A stretch of 8,624 bases of DNA from Alphaproteobacteria bacterium (GTDB taxonomy: Bacteria > Pseudomonadota > Alphaproteobacteria > Micropepsales > Micropepsaceae). The translations under genes and the position numbers were made by a program. Under the pieces are notes generated by a model. The model did no database searches. It saw only the letters and a list, made by a program, of their open reading frames with translations, and had not been told where the DNA came from. Each line of letters begins with the position of its first letter. Positions within the stretch are counted from its first letter, which is position 1. The stretch covers positions 1 through 8,624 of the forward strand of contig JAATGK010000337.1 in assembly GCA_015654715.1 (NCBI GenBank), given 5' to 3'. Below, piece by piece: positions 1-6,389 of the stretch.

Positions 1-1
1 G

Positions 2-34
2 ATCTTTGCCACCTGGAACGATCTTGTCAGATAG
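2..34 (+). CDS. rseP: C-terminal end of RseP-like site-2 protease (partial)
   Basis: The reading frame entering from the left edge at position 2 gives IFATWNDLVR and then a TAG at 32-34. The FATWNDL-type ending resembles the C-terminal tail of RseP, a membrane-embedded M50 zinc metalloprotease that cleaves anti-sigma factors and signal peptides. In many alphaproteobacteria rseP lies directly upstream of bamA, so context supports the call. Only ten residues are visible and the catalytic HExxH motif is outside the window, so the identification rests on this short tail plus synteny. The other two + frames are also open here but give no recognisable protein. The 76 nt from here to bamA hold no gene, promoter or terminator that I can support. 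Confidence 0.6.
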   Translation: MFATWNDLVR

Positions 35-110
35 TTTGGGAGGGTCTCGGCCGGAGCACATGGCATGGCGCTGTGTGCCGCAAGATCTGAGACGAGTCAG
101 AGACTGGTGA

Positions 111-2528
111 ATGAACACTAAGGCCCTGTTCGCCCGATTGAAGCGCGTGGCGCCGGCGACGCTCGTTCTGGCGTCTGTCGTGATGGCGAGTCCTGTGGAC
201 GCGCAGCGCAAAGCGCCGGCGTCGCCTTTGCCGTCGGGCAATCCCGATGCTGTGCCGGCACCAGAGACGGCCGCACCGGCACCAGCACCGGAGACAGCCG
301 CGCCAGCCGTCGTGCGCCGTATTGTGGTGACCGGGGCCCAGCGCGTCGAAGCGGCAACCATTCTCACCTACATCTCGCTGCACGAGGGCGACGACTACAA
401 CGAATCCGCTTCCGACAAGGCGCTCAAGTCGCTGTTTGCGACCGGCCTGTTCTCGGATGTGAAGATCAATTTTGACGGCTCGATCATGACCGTCAACGTG
501 GTCGAAAACCCGATCATCAATCGCGTCGATTTCGAGGGCAATTCCAAGGTCACGACCAAGGACCTCGAAAAAGAATCGCAGATGAAGCCGCGTATGGTCT
601 TTACGCGCGCCAAGGTGCAGTCCGACGTCCAGCGCATTATCGAGCTGTATCGGCGCAATGGTAAGTTTGCCGCCTCGGTCGATCCGCAGATCATCCAGCG
701 CCCGCAGAACCGCGTCGACCTGATCTATTCGATCAACGAAGGTCCGACCACCGGCGTGTCGCGGATCATCTTCGTCGGCAACAAGGCGTTCGACGACTCG
801 ACGCTGCGCAAGAATATCGCGACCGAAGAAAGCGCCTGGTGGCGCATTCTGGCGTCGAACGACAATTACGATCCCGACCGTCTGTTGTTCGACCGCGAAC
901 AGCTTCGCCGCTATTACGTCAGCCGCGGCTATGCCGACTTCGCGGTGAAATCGGCGGTGGCCGAACTGACGCCGGACCATTCCTCGTTCTACATCACCTT
1001 CACGATCGACGAAGGCAAGAAGTACGCGTTCGGCAAGGTCGAGGTCGATTCCAAGATCAAGGAACTGCCGTCCCAGGCGCTGCGGCCGCTGATCGATATC
1101 AAGCAAGGCGATCTCTACGACGAAACCCGCGTCGAGAAGCTGAAGGATGTGCTGGTCAACGCCGTTGGCAGCAAGGGCTACGCTTCGGCAGATGTCGGCG
1201 TGCGCCTGCGCCGCAACCCGGATACGCGCGAGGTCGATCTTGTCTTGCGGATCGAGCAGGGTCCGCGCGTCTACGTCGACAAGATCAACGTCGTCGGCAA
1301 CAACCGCACGCTCGATCGCGTCATCCGCCGCGAACTGCGCTTCCAGGAAGGCGACGCCTTCAATCGCGACCTGATCGACCGTTCGCGCACCCGTATCCGG
1401 GCGCTCGGCTTCTTCAAGGACGTGACGATCAAGAATTCGGCCGGCTCGCGCCCCGACAAGACCGACATCGCCGTGAATGTCGAAGAAATGTCGACCGGCG
1501 AAGTCTCGCTGGGCGCCGGCTATTCCTCGACTTCGTCCTTTGTCGGCGAGTTCGCCTACACCGAGCGCAATCTGTTCGGCCGCGGCCAGAACATGCGCCT
1601 CAGCGTGTCGATGTCGACGATCTCGAAACAGTACCAGTTCAGCTTCACCGAGCCGTGGTTCCTCAATCGTCCGTTGGCCGCCGGTCTCGACCTCTACAAG
1701 TGGGTCACCGACTACAATCAGGCCAACTATGAAGGCGACGTGACCGCGGCGGGCATTCGCTTCGGCTTCCCGACGTCGGAATACAGCAGCGTGCAGTTGC
1801 GCTACACCTTCCGCATCAACAAAATCACGCCGTATTCGGGAGCGCCCGCTTCGCTGCTGCAGGAAATCCAGCTCTACGGCAACTCGACCAACACATCGCT
1901 GATCGGCTTCACCTTCGGCTTCAACACGCTCGACGATTACCTCAAGCCGACCAAGGGCGCGCTGTTCTCGATCAGCCAGGACTTCGCCGGATTGGGCGGC
2001 GGTCTCAAGTTCCTCAAGACCGAAGGCAGTTGGACCGGTTATCGTCCGCTGATCTGGGACATGGTCGGTTCGCTGACCTTGGGCTCGGGCTTCATTCAGG
2101 GCTACGGCGGCGACACGGTGCCGATCGAAGAGCGCTTCTTCCGCGGCGGCGACAACTTCCGCGGCTTCAAGCTCGCCGGCATTGGTCCGCGCGATACCAG
2201 CTATACCGGCGACTACGGCGCCCTCGGCGGCGACTTTTACGCCCAGGGTTCGGCGCAGGCGCGTCTGCCCGACCTTTTGCCGTCGGACTACGGCATGCAG
2301 TTCGCGCTGTTCTCCGATTTCGGCACCCTCGGCCACCTCGACACGCCGTTCCGCGGCGCCGCTTATCCGAACGTGAAAGACAATATGGCCTTCCGCGCTT
2401 CGGCTGGTGTTAGTATCAAATGGAAATCGCCATTCGGCCCCGTACAGATCGACCTCGGCGTACCGGTCGTGAAGGCCCCTTACGACAAATCCGAATTCAT
2501 CCACTTCAGTGCCGGCACAGGAATGTGA
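111..2528 (+). CDS. bamA: Outer membrane protein assembly factor BamA (Omp85 family)
   Basis: BamA is the central subunit of the BAM complex, which folds and inserts beta-barrel proteins into the outer membrane. The start is firm because an in-frame TGA sits immediately before the ATG, at 108-110; no strong Shine-Dalgarno is visible. The 805 residues fit the family. Order: signal peptide 1-31 (probable cleavage after VDA); an Ala/Pro-rich linker about 36-66 holding two copies of PETAAPA; five POTRA domains at about 68-136, 137-215, 216-306, 307-386 and 387-461, each with a V-x-G-N-x-type start; then the 16-strand barrel about 462-805. The Omp85 loop-6 signature appears as FRGF at 683-686, with the conserved Arg at 684. 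The C-terminus, SEFIHFSAGTGM, ends in Met instead of the usual Phe or Trp. The stop is 3 nt before skp, so the two genes are probably co-transcribed. Confidence 0.97.
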   Translation: MNTKALFARLKRVAPATLVLASVVMASPVDAQRKAPASPLPSGNPDAVPAPETAAPAPAPETAAPAVVRRIVVTGAQRVEAATILTYISLHEGDDYNESASDKALKSLFATGLFSDVKINFDGSIMTVNVVENPIINRVDFEGNSKVTTKDLEKESQMKPRMVFTRAKVQSDVQRIIELYRRNGKFAASVDPQIIQRPQNRVDLIYSINEGPTTGVSRIIFVGNKAFDDSTLRKNIATEESAWWRILASNDNYDPDRLLFDREQLRRYYVSRGYADFAVKSAVAELTPDHSSFYITFTIDEGKKYAFGKVEVDSKIKELPSQALRPLIDIKQGDLYDETRVEKLKDVLVNAVGSKGYASADVGVRLRRNPDTREVDLVLRIEQGPRVYVDKINVVGNNRTLDRVIRRELRFQEGDAFNRDLIDRSRTRIRALGFFKDVTIKNSAGSRPDKTDIAVNVEEMSTGEVSLGAGYSSTSSFVGEFAYTERNLFGRGQNMRLSVSMSTISKQYQFSFTEPWFLNRPLAAGLDLYKWVTDYNQANYEGDVTAAGIRFGFPTSEYSSVQLRYTFRINKITPYSGAPASLLQEIQLYGNSTNTSLIGFTFGFNTLDDYLKPTKGALFSISQDFAGLGGGLKFLKTEGSWTGYRPLIWDMVGSLTLGSGFIQGYGGDTVPIEERFFRGGDNFRGFKLAGIGPRDTSYTGDYGALGGDFYAQGSAQARLPDLLPSDYGMQFALFSDFGTLGHLDTPFRGAAYPNVKDNMAFRASAGVSIKWKSPFGPVQIDLGVPVVKAPYDKSEFIHFSAGTGM
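2519..2523 (+). promoter_or_regulatory. Ribosome binding site of skp inside the end of bamA
   Basis: AGGAA lies 8 nt before the skp ATG and within the last codons of bamA. Translation of bamA therefore runs over the skp ribosome binding site, which suggests coupled translation of the barrel assembly factor and its chaperone. Confidence 0.6.
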
Positions 2529-2531
2529 TCC

Positions 2532-3164
2532 ATGTCTAAGAAAACCCTTTTCACTCGCAGTTTAGCGGTTGCAGCGATGGTCCTTACCGCGGCTACGGTG
2601 GCGCCCTCGGCGCTTGCCGCGGCTCCCGGAACCGGCGCAGCGCCTGCCGCCCGCATCCTGATCGTCGACATCCGCCGCGCGGTGGCGATGTCGAAGGTCG
2701 GCCAGTCGATTCAGGGCCAAGTTGACGGGCTGAAGAAGCAGGCCCAAAGCCAGCTCAACAGCGAAGCCGAGGGCCTGAAGCGCGAGAAAGCCCAACTCGA
2801 CGCCGAGACCGCGATCATGAATGCCTCGGTCAAGGCACAGAAGGAAAACGCCTGGAAGGCGCGCGCGATGGCCTTCGAGAAGAAGGTGCAGGAACGCGGC
2901 GGCCTGATCCAGGGCGGCATGATCAAAGCGAATGCGCAGGTCGAAGACGCCCTCGGGCCGATCCTGCAGGGCGTGATGCAGGAGCGTCAGGCGACGGTGC
3001 TTCTGGACCGCGCCTCGGTCCTTCTGGCGCCGAACGCCATCGATGTCACCGCCGTTGTGGTGCAGCGGCTCGACATGAAGATGCCGGCCGTGAAGGTGGA
3101 ACTGACGCAGTTGCCGCCGGGGATGGCCGCCGCTGCGGCCCGCCAGCAGGCTGCGCAGCAATAG
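2532..3164 (+). CDS. skp: Periplasmic chaperone Skp/OmpH family
   Basis: Skp is a trimeric periplasmic chaperone that holds unfolded outer-membrane proteins on their way to BamA. The 210-residue product has a signal peptide of about 29 residues (KK n-region, hydrophobic LAVAAMVLTAATV, ALA cleavage site). A short Ala/Gly/Pro stretch follows, then the OmpH-type first strand with ILIVDIRRAVAMSKVGQSI at about 42-60. A long charged, Gln/Lys/Glu-rich helical arm spans about 62-135 and should form the coiled-coil tentacles. The segment 154-182, ATVLLDRASVLLAPNAIDVT and onward, matches the C-terminal strand of alphaproteobacterial OmpH proteins. The final Ala/Gln-rich tail (197-210) is low complexity. 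It is slightly longer than E. coli Skp (about 160 residues), which is usual for alphaproteobacterial members. Position between bamA and lpxD agrees with the family. Confidence 0.93.
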   Translation: MSKKTLFTRSLAVAAMVLTAATVAPSALAAAPGTGAAPAARILIVDIRRAVAMSKVGQSIQGQVDGLKKQAQSQLNSEAEGLKREKAQLDAETAIMNASVKAQKENAWKARAMAFEKKVQERGGLIQGGMIKANAQVEDALGPILQGVMQERQATVLLDRASVLLAPNAIDVTAVVVQRLDMKMPAVKVELTQLPPGMAAAAARQQAAQQ

Positions 3165-3179
3165 GCCGAGTGCGGCGTC

Positions 3180-4217
3180 ATGGCCGATCCTCGCTTCTAC
3201 GATAACCGCGGGCCTTTTTCGTTAGGCGAGGTCTGCGCCAAAATCGACGCGGCTGTGCCGGACGGTGCGGACCCGGCGCTGAAGCTCGACGATATCGCCA
3301 GCTTGTCCGGCGCCGGTGCCAGTCACCTCAGCTTCTTCGTCGGCGACAAGCTGACCGCCGTCTTTGCCCAGACGACGGCAGGCGTGGTGCTGGTCTCGCT
3401 CAAGGCATTCGCAAAACTCACGCCGCCCGCCGGAACGGTGCTGGTCGCGGTGGCGCAAGTGCAGCATGCGTTCGCTGCCATCGCGGAGATGTTCTATCCC
3501 GATTGCCATCGCGTCGCCGGGCCGTTCAACACCGGCGTCGACCCCACCGCCAAGATCGGCGAGGGCGTCCTCCTCGGTGCCGGCGTCGTGGTCGGTCCCG
3601 GGGTGGAGATCGGCAACGGCACCCATATCGGCCCCAATGTCGTGGTCGGGCGCGGCGTCGCCATCGGCCGCGGTTGCGAGATCGCCGGCAATAGCGTGAT
3701 CGCCAGCGCCTATATCGGCGACGGCGTGACCGTCCTGCCGGGAGCGCAGATCGGCCAGCCGGGTTTCGGTTTTGCCTCCGGTCCCGCCGGACATACCAGG
3801 ATTCCGCAACTTGGCCGCGTGATCATCCAGGACCGGGTGGAGGTTGGCGCCAATGTGACGATCGACCGTGGCGCCCTTGGCGATACGGTGATCGGCGAAG
3901 GCACCAAGATTGATAATCTGGTGCAGATTGGGCACAACACCCAAATTGGCCGCCACAGTGTGATCGTTGCCCAAGTCGGCATCTCGGGCAGTTGCGAGAT
4001 CGGCGATTTCGTTGTTCTTGCCGGGCAAGTGGGCGTATCGGATCACGCCAAGATCGGCTCGGGCGCGCGTTTGGGCGGCAAGAGCGGCGTGTTCATGGGC
4101 CAGCACGTTGAGCCTGGCCGCGATTACGGCGGTATGCCGGTCAAACCGGTTCGCGACTGGTTGCGCGAGATTGCGGCCGTGAGTGCATTGGCCAGAAAGC
4201 CGAAACGAGGCGAGTGA
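3180..4217 (+). CDS. lpxD: UDP-3-O-(3-hydroxyacyl)glucosamine N-acyltransferase LpxD
   Basis: LpxD transfers a 3-hydroxyacyl chain from ACP to the 2-amino group of UDP-3-O-acylglucosamine, the third step of lipid A synthesis, in the cytoplasm. At 345 residues the length is normal. Residues 1-110 form the uridine-binding N-terminal domain ([13 protein letters not shown] at 46-58). Residues about 116-312 are a left-handed beta-helix of hexapeptide repeats, such as [18 protein letters not shown]. The catalytic His is H252 in [27 protein letters not shown] and [17 protein letters not shown] are family landmarks. The loop usually read as G-x-D-G-F-G is GQPGFGFA here (192-199). A C-terminal helix follows from about 322. 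The start 15 nt after skp has only a weak upstream GAG. The stop directly abuts fabZ. Confidence 0.97.
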   Translation: MADPRFYDNRGPFSLGEVCAKIDAAVPDGADPALKLDDIASLSGAGASHLSFFVGDKLTAVFAQTTAGVVLVSLKAFAKLTPPAGTVLVAVAQVQHAFAAIAEMFYPDCHRVAGPFNTGVDPTAKIGEGVLLGAGVVVGPGVEIGNGTHIGPNVVVGRGVAIGRGCEIAGNSVIASAYIGDGVTVLPGAQIGQPGFGFASGPAGHTRIPQLGRVIIQDRVEVGANVTIDRGALGDTVIGEGTKIDNLVQIGHNTQIGRHSVIVAQVGISGSCEIGDFVVLAGQVGVSDHAKIGSGARLGGKSGVFMGQHVEPGRDYGGMPVKPVRDWLREIAAVSALARKPKRGE

Positions 4218-4715
4218 ATGATGGAGCAAGTGGCCAAGAAGGTTGTCCTCGATACCGGGGACATCAAGCGGTTACTCCCGCATCGCGCGCCGTTTCTTTT
4301 CATCGAGAAGCTGACGGATATCGTTCCGAACGAAAGCGCCACCGGCTACAAGGCGGTCGGCTACAACGAGCCGTTCTTTGCCGGACATTTTCCGGATCAT
4401 CCGGTGATGCCGGGGGTGTTGATCGTCGAGGCGCTGGCGCAGACCGCCGGGGCCATGGTGATGTATTCGCTGAAGCTCGATAAGGGTGACCGCGTCGTCT
4501 ACTTCATGACCATCGAGAAGGCCCGCTTCCGCCGCCCGGTCCGTCCCGGCGACATGCTGCGCATGAACGTGCGGGCGCTTCGGCGCCGCGGCCCGGTGTG
4601 GCGTTTTTCGGGCGAAGCCTACGTCGACGACGCGCTTTGCGCAGAGGCGGAATTCTCCGCCATGATTCAAGAAGGCACGGGCGACAATGGCGGTGCATCC
4701 GACGGCAATCGTTGA
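4218..4715 (+). CDS. fabZ: 3-hydroxyacyl-[acyl-carrier-protein] dehydratase FabZ
   Basis: FabZ dehydrates 3-hydroxyacyl-ACP to trans-2-enoyl-ACP in type II fatty acid synthesis, so it competes with LpxA and LpxD for the same substrate. Its place inside the lpx cluster reflects that balance. The hot-dog fold motifs are clear: LLPHRAPFLFIE at 19-30, and HFPDHPVMPGVLIVEALAQ at 57-75, with catalytic H57 and E71. Two tandem ATGs occur at 4218 and 4221. GAGG at 4207-4210 is 7 nt from the first and 10 nt from the second, so the start is uncertain by one codon; the first is used because it abuts the lpxD stop. The product is 165 residues against roughly 150 typical. The excess is a Gly/Asp/Asn-rich tail encoded in the 29 nt that overlap lpxA. 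Confidence 0.96.
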   Translation: MMEQVAKKVVLDTGDIKRLLPHRAPFLFIEKLTDIVPNESATGYKAVGYNEPFFAGHFPDHPVMPGVLIVEALAQTAGAMVMYSLKLDKGDRVVYFMTIEKARFRRPVRPGDMLRMNVRALRRRGPVWRFSGEAYVDDALCAEAEFSAMIQEGTGDNGGASDGNR

Positions 4716-5499
4716 GGATGGTGCGGTTCTGGGGGCAGGGGTCGAGATCGGCCCTTATTGCATCGTCGGGGCTGCGGCAAAACTCGGCGACGGCGTTCGG
4801 CTTCTTTCCCATGTGGTGATTTCGGGCGATGTCGCAATTGGCGCCCGCACCGTGATCCATCCGCATGCGGTGATGGGCGGCGAGTCTCAGATCCATCACA
4901 ACGATGCCACCGGCACCAGCCTGGTGATCGGTGAGGATTGCGTCATCCGCGAGTGCGTCACGCTGAATCTCGGCTCCAACAAGGGCCACAAGGTCACCCG
5001 GATCGGCGCACATTGTTACATCATGGCCTACAGCCACGTCGGCCACGATTGCGTGGTCGGTAATTCCTGCACCTTCGCCAACGGCACCCAGCTCGGCGGT
5101 CACGTCACCATCGGCGACAATGTCATCACCGGCGGTTTGTGTACGGTACAGCAGTTCGGCCGTATCGGCCGTGGCGCCATGCTGGGCGGTATGGCAGGCG
5201 CCAATCTGGACGTGATCCCTTACGGCATCGCCTTCGGCAGTCATGCTTATCATGCCGGTCTCAACCTCATCGGGCTGAAGCGCCGCGGCGTGCCGCGTCC
5301 CAATATTCATGCGCTTCGTCACACCTATGCGGCGGTGCTGCTCAGCGATGAGGGCACGCTGGCCGAACGCGTCGCCAAGGCCCGGGCGGCGTGGGGCGAG
5401 GTGCCGGAAGTGGTTGAAGTGCTCGATTTCATCGCGGCACCCGCCAAGCGCAAGATTTGCCCCGCACGCCGTCACGGCCAGGAAATGGACGAGGGATGA
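4687..5499 (+). CDS. lpxA: UDP-N-acetylglucosamine O-acyltransferase LpxA
   Basis: LpxA adds the first 3-hydroxyacyl chain to UDP-GlcNAc (or to a 3-amino analogue in some bacteria), opening lipid A synthesis. The 270 residues match the family: a left-handed beta-helix about 1-188 (MAVHPTAIVEDGAVLGAGVEIG), then a C-terminal helical domain containing GLKRRG (196-201). The catalytic His is H120 in SHVGHDC, equivalent to E. coli H125. Conserved companions are H117, H139 and R199. By a gapless alignment from memory to E. coli, several other active-site positions differ (D74 to I69, K76 to H71, H160 to Q155, E200 to I195). G168 matches E. coli G173, the acyl-chain ruler. Translation starts inside fabZ with a 29-nt overlap; AAGG at 4672-4675 is a possible ribosome binding site. 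The stop overlaps lpxI by ATGA. Confidence 0.95.
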   Translation: MAVHPTAIVEDGAVLGAGVEIGPYCIVGAAAKLGDGVRLLSHVVISGDVAIGARTVIHPHAVMGGESQIHHNDATGTSLVIGEDCVIRECVTLNLGSNKGHKVTRIGAHCYIMAYSHVGHDCVVGNSCTFANGTQLGGHVTIGDNVITGGLCTVQQFGRIGRGAMLGGMAGANLDVIPYGIAFGSHAYHAGLNLIGLKRRGVPRPNIHALRHTYAAVLLSDEGTLAERVAKARAAWGEVPEVVEVLDFIAAPAKRKICPARRHGQEMDEG

Positions 5500-6323
5500 G
5501 CGCCCTCGGCATCATCGCGGGCGGCGGCGATCTTCCCAAGGCGATCGCCGAAAGCGCGCGTGAAGCCGGCCGCGAGGTGTTCGTCATTGCGCTCGGCGCC
5601 GATGATTGGATCAGCGGGTATCCGCACGAACACGCCTCTCTCGGCGAGGTCGGCAAGATTCTGAAGGCGTTGCGCGGTTCGCATTGCGACGATGTCGTGC
5701 TGGTGGGCAAACAGCCGCGGCCGAAATTTTCCGAGGTCAAGCTTGATGCCAAGGGGGTGCTGGTCGCTCCGCGCATGATCGCGGCGGCGCGCAAGGGCGA
5801 CGATGCGCTGCTGCGCGCGGTGGCCGACACGTTTTCGCGCGAGGGCTTTCGTGTCGTCGGGGCGCAGGATGCCGCGCCGGGGTTGCTCGCCGAAGCCGGT
5901 GTCATGGGCGCTATCAAGCCGTCGTCCGACGACGAAGACGATATCGCGTCCGCGTTCAACATCGTGCGCACGCTGGGCCGGCTCGATGTCGGCCAGGCGG
6001 CGGTGGTATGCGAAGGCTTGCCGCTGGCGGTGGAAGCGGCCGAAGGCACCGACGCGATGATCGCGCGTATCGCCGCTTTGCCGGCGCATTTCCGGGGTGA
6101 TGAAAAGCATCGCAAAGGCGTGCTCGCCAAGGCACCGAAACCGATTCAGGACCGCAAGACCGATCTGCCGGTGATCGGCGTGCAGACGGTGCGCAATGCC
6201 GCGGCCGTGGGTCTGGCGGGAATCGCGGTGGAAGCGGGCGGGGCGCTGATCGTCGGCAAGCGCGCGGTGATCCAGGCGGCCGATAAACTCGGTCTGTTCA
6301 TCGTCGGCGTGCCCCATGTGTGA
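5496..6323 (+). CDS. lpxI: UDP-2,3-diacylglucosamine diphosphatase LpxI (DUF1009)
   Basis: LpxI hydrolyses UDP-2,3-diacylglucosamine to lipid X and UMP. It replaces the unrelated LpxH in alphaproteobacteria and attacks the other phosphate of the substrate. The 275-residue product begins MSALGIIAGGGDLPKAIAE, the Gly-rich N-terminal motif of the family (IAGGGDLP at 7-14). It contains LVGKQPRPKFSEV (69-81) and the C-terminal motif KAPKPIQDRKTDLPVIG at 212-228. D219 and D223 there are the candidates for the essential Asp described in the Caulobacter enzyme. An alternative TTG at 5457 would add 13 residues but is poorer: the ATG at 5496 overlaps the lpxA stop as ATGA, has AGGAA at 5480-5484, and gives the family's usual N-terminus. 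Context between lpxA and lpxB confirms the role. Confidence 0.96.
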   Translation: MSALGIIAGGGDLPKAIAESAREAGREVFVIALGADDWISGYPHEHASLGEVGKILKALRGSHCDDVVLVGKQPRPKFSEVKLDAKGVLVAPRMIAAARKGDDALLRAVADTFSREGFRVVGAQDAAPGLLAEAGVMGAIKPSSDDEDDIASAFNIVRTLGRLDVGQAAVVCEGLPLAVEAAEGTDAMIARIAALPAHFRGDEKHRKGVLAKAPKPIQDRKTDLPVIGVQTVRNAAAVGLAGIAVEAGGALIVGKRAVIQAADKLGLFIVGVPHV

Positions 6324-6340
6324 TCCTGAACACCTTTCCA

Positions 6341-6381
6341 CCCTCATCCTGAGGAGGCGCGTAGCGCCGTCTCGAAGGATG
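6341..6381 (+). repeat. Palindromic intergenic repeat between lpxI and lpxB
   Basis: A near-perfect palindrome fills most of the 66-nt gap. CATCCT (6345-6350) pairs with AGGATG (6376-6381), GAG (6351-6353) with CTC (6371-6373) across a two-base bulge, and the centre is GGCGC-GTA-GCGCC (6356-6368). The CCTCATCCTGAGGAG and CTCGAAGGATG words are those I recall from abundant dispersed palindromic repeats in Bradyrhizobium- and Rhodopseudomonas-like genomes. No second copy occurs in this window, so its repeat status rests on memory. The transcript should form a stable hairpin without a U tract, so it is not a Rho-independent terminator. Its right arm contains the probable lpxB ribosome binding site. 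Confidence 0.75.
6375..6379 (+). promoter_or_regulatory. Probable lpxB ribosome binding site within the hairpin arm
   Basis: AAGGA lies 10 nt before the lpxB ATG and is the only purine-rich Shine-Dalgarno match close enough to serve it. Four of its five bases (AGGA, 6376-6379) are paired with TCCT (6347-6350) in the palindrome, so folding of the hairpin would hide it. Confidence 0.55.
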
Positions 6382-6389
6382 CTCCAGTC

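Noticed and set aside
35..110. A possible promoter or hairpin (GCACA at 56-60 with TGTGC at 74-78) upstream of bamA
   Set aside because: The stem is only 5 bp with a 13-nt loop, and no convincing -35/-10 pair is present. bamA is more simply read from an upstream promoter.
27..2504. An 825-codon open frame antisense to bamA
   Set aside because: Its protein is a low-complexity mix of Arg, Ala, Asp and His with no recognisable domain. It mirrors the codon structure of bamA in GC-rich DNA, and bamA is fully supported on the + strand.
5457..5495. A TTG start for lpxI that would add 13 residues
   Set aside because: The extension lies within lpxA and is not family-like. The ATG at 5496 gives the standard LpxI N-terminus and an ATGA overlap.
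6345..6381. The lpxI-lpxB palindrome as a Rho-independent terminator
   Set aside because: No T run follows the stem, and lpxB directly downstream has no visible promoter of its own.
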